64,000 bases of DNA from Rhizobium viscosum (GTDB lineage: Bacteria > Pseudomonadota > Alphaproteobacteria > Rhizobiales > Rhizobiaceae). The DNA lies in contig NZ_JADBEC010000002.1 of the NCBI RefSeq assembly GCF_014873945.1, forward strand, positions 1,736,001 through 1,800,000, read 5' to 3'. Made by a program: the position numbers and the translations under genes. The notes below the pieces were generated by a model. The model saw nothing but the letters and a program-made list of their open reading frames with translations, did no database searches and was not told the DNA's origin. Positions 63,987 to 64,000 of the stretch are shown piece by piece (the stretch's first letter is position 1; each line of letters starts with the position of its first letter).

Positions 63987-64000
63987 CCAACAAATTTGGC

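Overview
The window reads as GC-rich alphaproteobacterial DNA. Gene content and style (opine-type amine dehydrogenases, many ABC uptake systems, translationally coupled catabolic operons, IS630/IS66 remnants) fit a Rhizobium/Agrobacterium-type replicon, probably accessory DNA such as a large plasmid or genomic island. No rRNA, tRNA, CRISPR or replication genes were seen. The organism is inferred, not proven.

Positions 1-12.7 kb hold amine, opine or amino-acid catabolism. A minus-strand operon encodes a DAO-type flavoprotein, a three-part opine-oxidase-like dehydrogenase (DAO subunit, small 2Fe-2S subunit, FAD/BFD subunit) and an aldehyde dehydrogenase that runs off the left edge. Next come an Asp/Glu-racemase-like protein with an otnK/otnC pair (four-carbon sugar acids), a eutB/eutC-like pair, and a second DAO paralog divergent from an Lrp/AsnC regulator. 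Positions 13.4-32 kb form a larger catabolic block: a peptide/opine-type ABC transporter, two haloacid-dehalogenase-like hydrolases, a class III aminotransferase, two related GNAT acetyltransferases, a PuuB-like oxidase, GabD-like and PuuC-like aldehyde dehydrogenases, a tartrate/isopropylmalate-type dehydrogenase, a cupin, a D-2-hydroxyacid dehydrogenase and an ArgE-like deacetylase. Together they suggest uptake and breakdown of polyamine-like or N-substituted amino compounds to succinate.

Positions 33-43.8 kb are an aromatic or hydroaromatic unit around a GntR regulator. Leftward lie an intradiol dioxygenase, HpaH-like and HpaI-like enzymes and a binding-protein-like protein without a signal peptide. 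Rightward lie a TIM-barrel isomerase/dehydratase, a polar amino-acid-type ABC transporter, a shikimate/quinate dehydrogenase, a CHMI-type tautomerase, a type II dehydroquinase and a Gfo/Idh/MocA oxidoreductase. Two near-identical palindromes sit just inside the two divergent promoters.

Positions 44-60 kb differ: intergenic gaps are long, there are broken genes and IS remnants, and proteases dominate. In order there are a LysR gene cut off at a junction with a fragment of a TPR/CHAT gene; a two-gene unit of a small membrane protein and a membrane-anchored CHAT protease; a lipoprotein with a small charged protein; an IS66 scar and an IS630 element with an A7 frameshift site; a coupled operon of secreted S1/P1 nuclease, subtilase and metallo-beta-lactamase-fold hydrolase; a decayed secreted-protein gene; and an alpha/beta-hydrolase-caspase fusion coupled to a membrane protein. 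This looks like a protease/nuclease effector island (defence, programmed death or inter-bacterial conflict) and is the best candidate for a poorly described system. The right end carries an OmpA-domain protein without a signal peptide, a LuxR-type regulator and two small beta-sandwich-like proteins.
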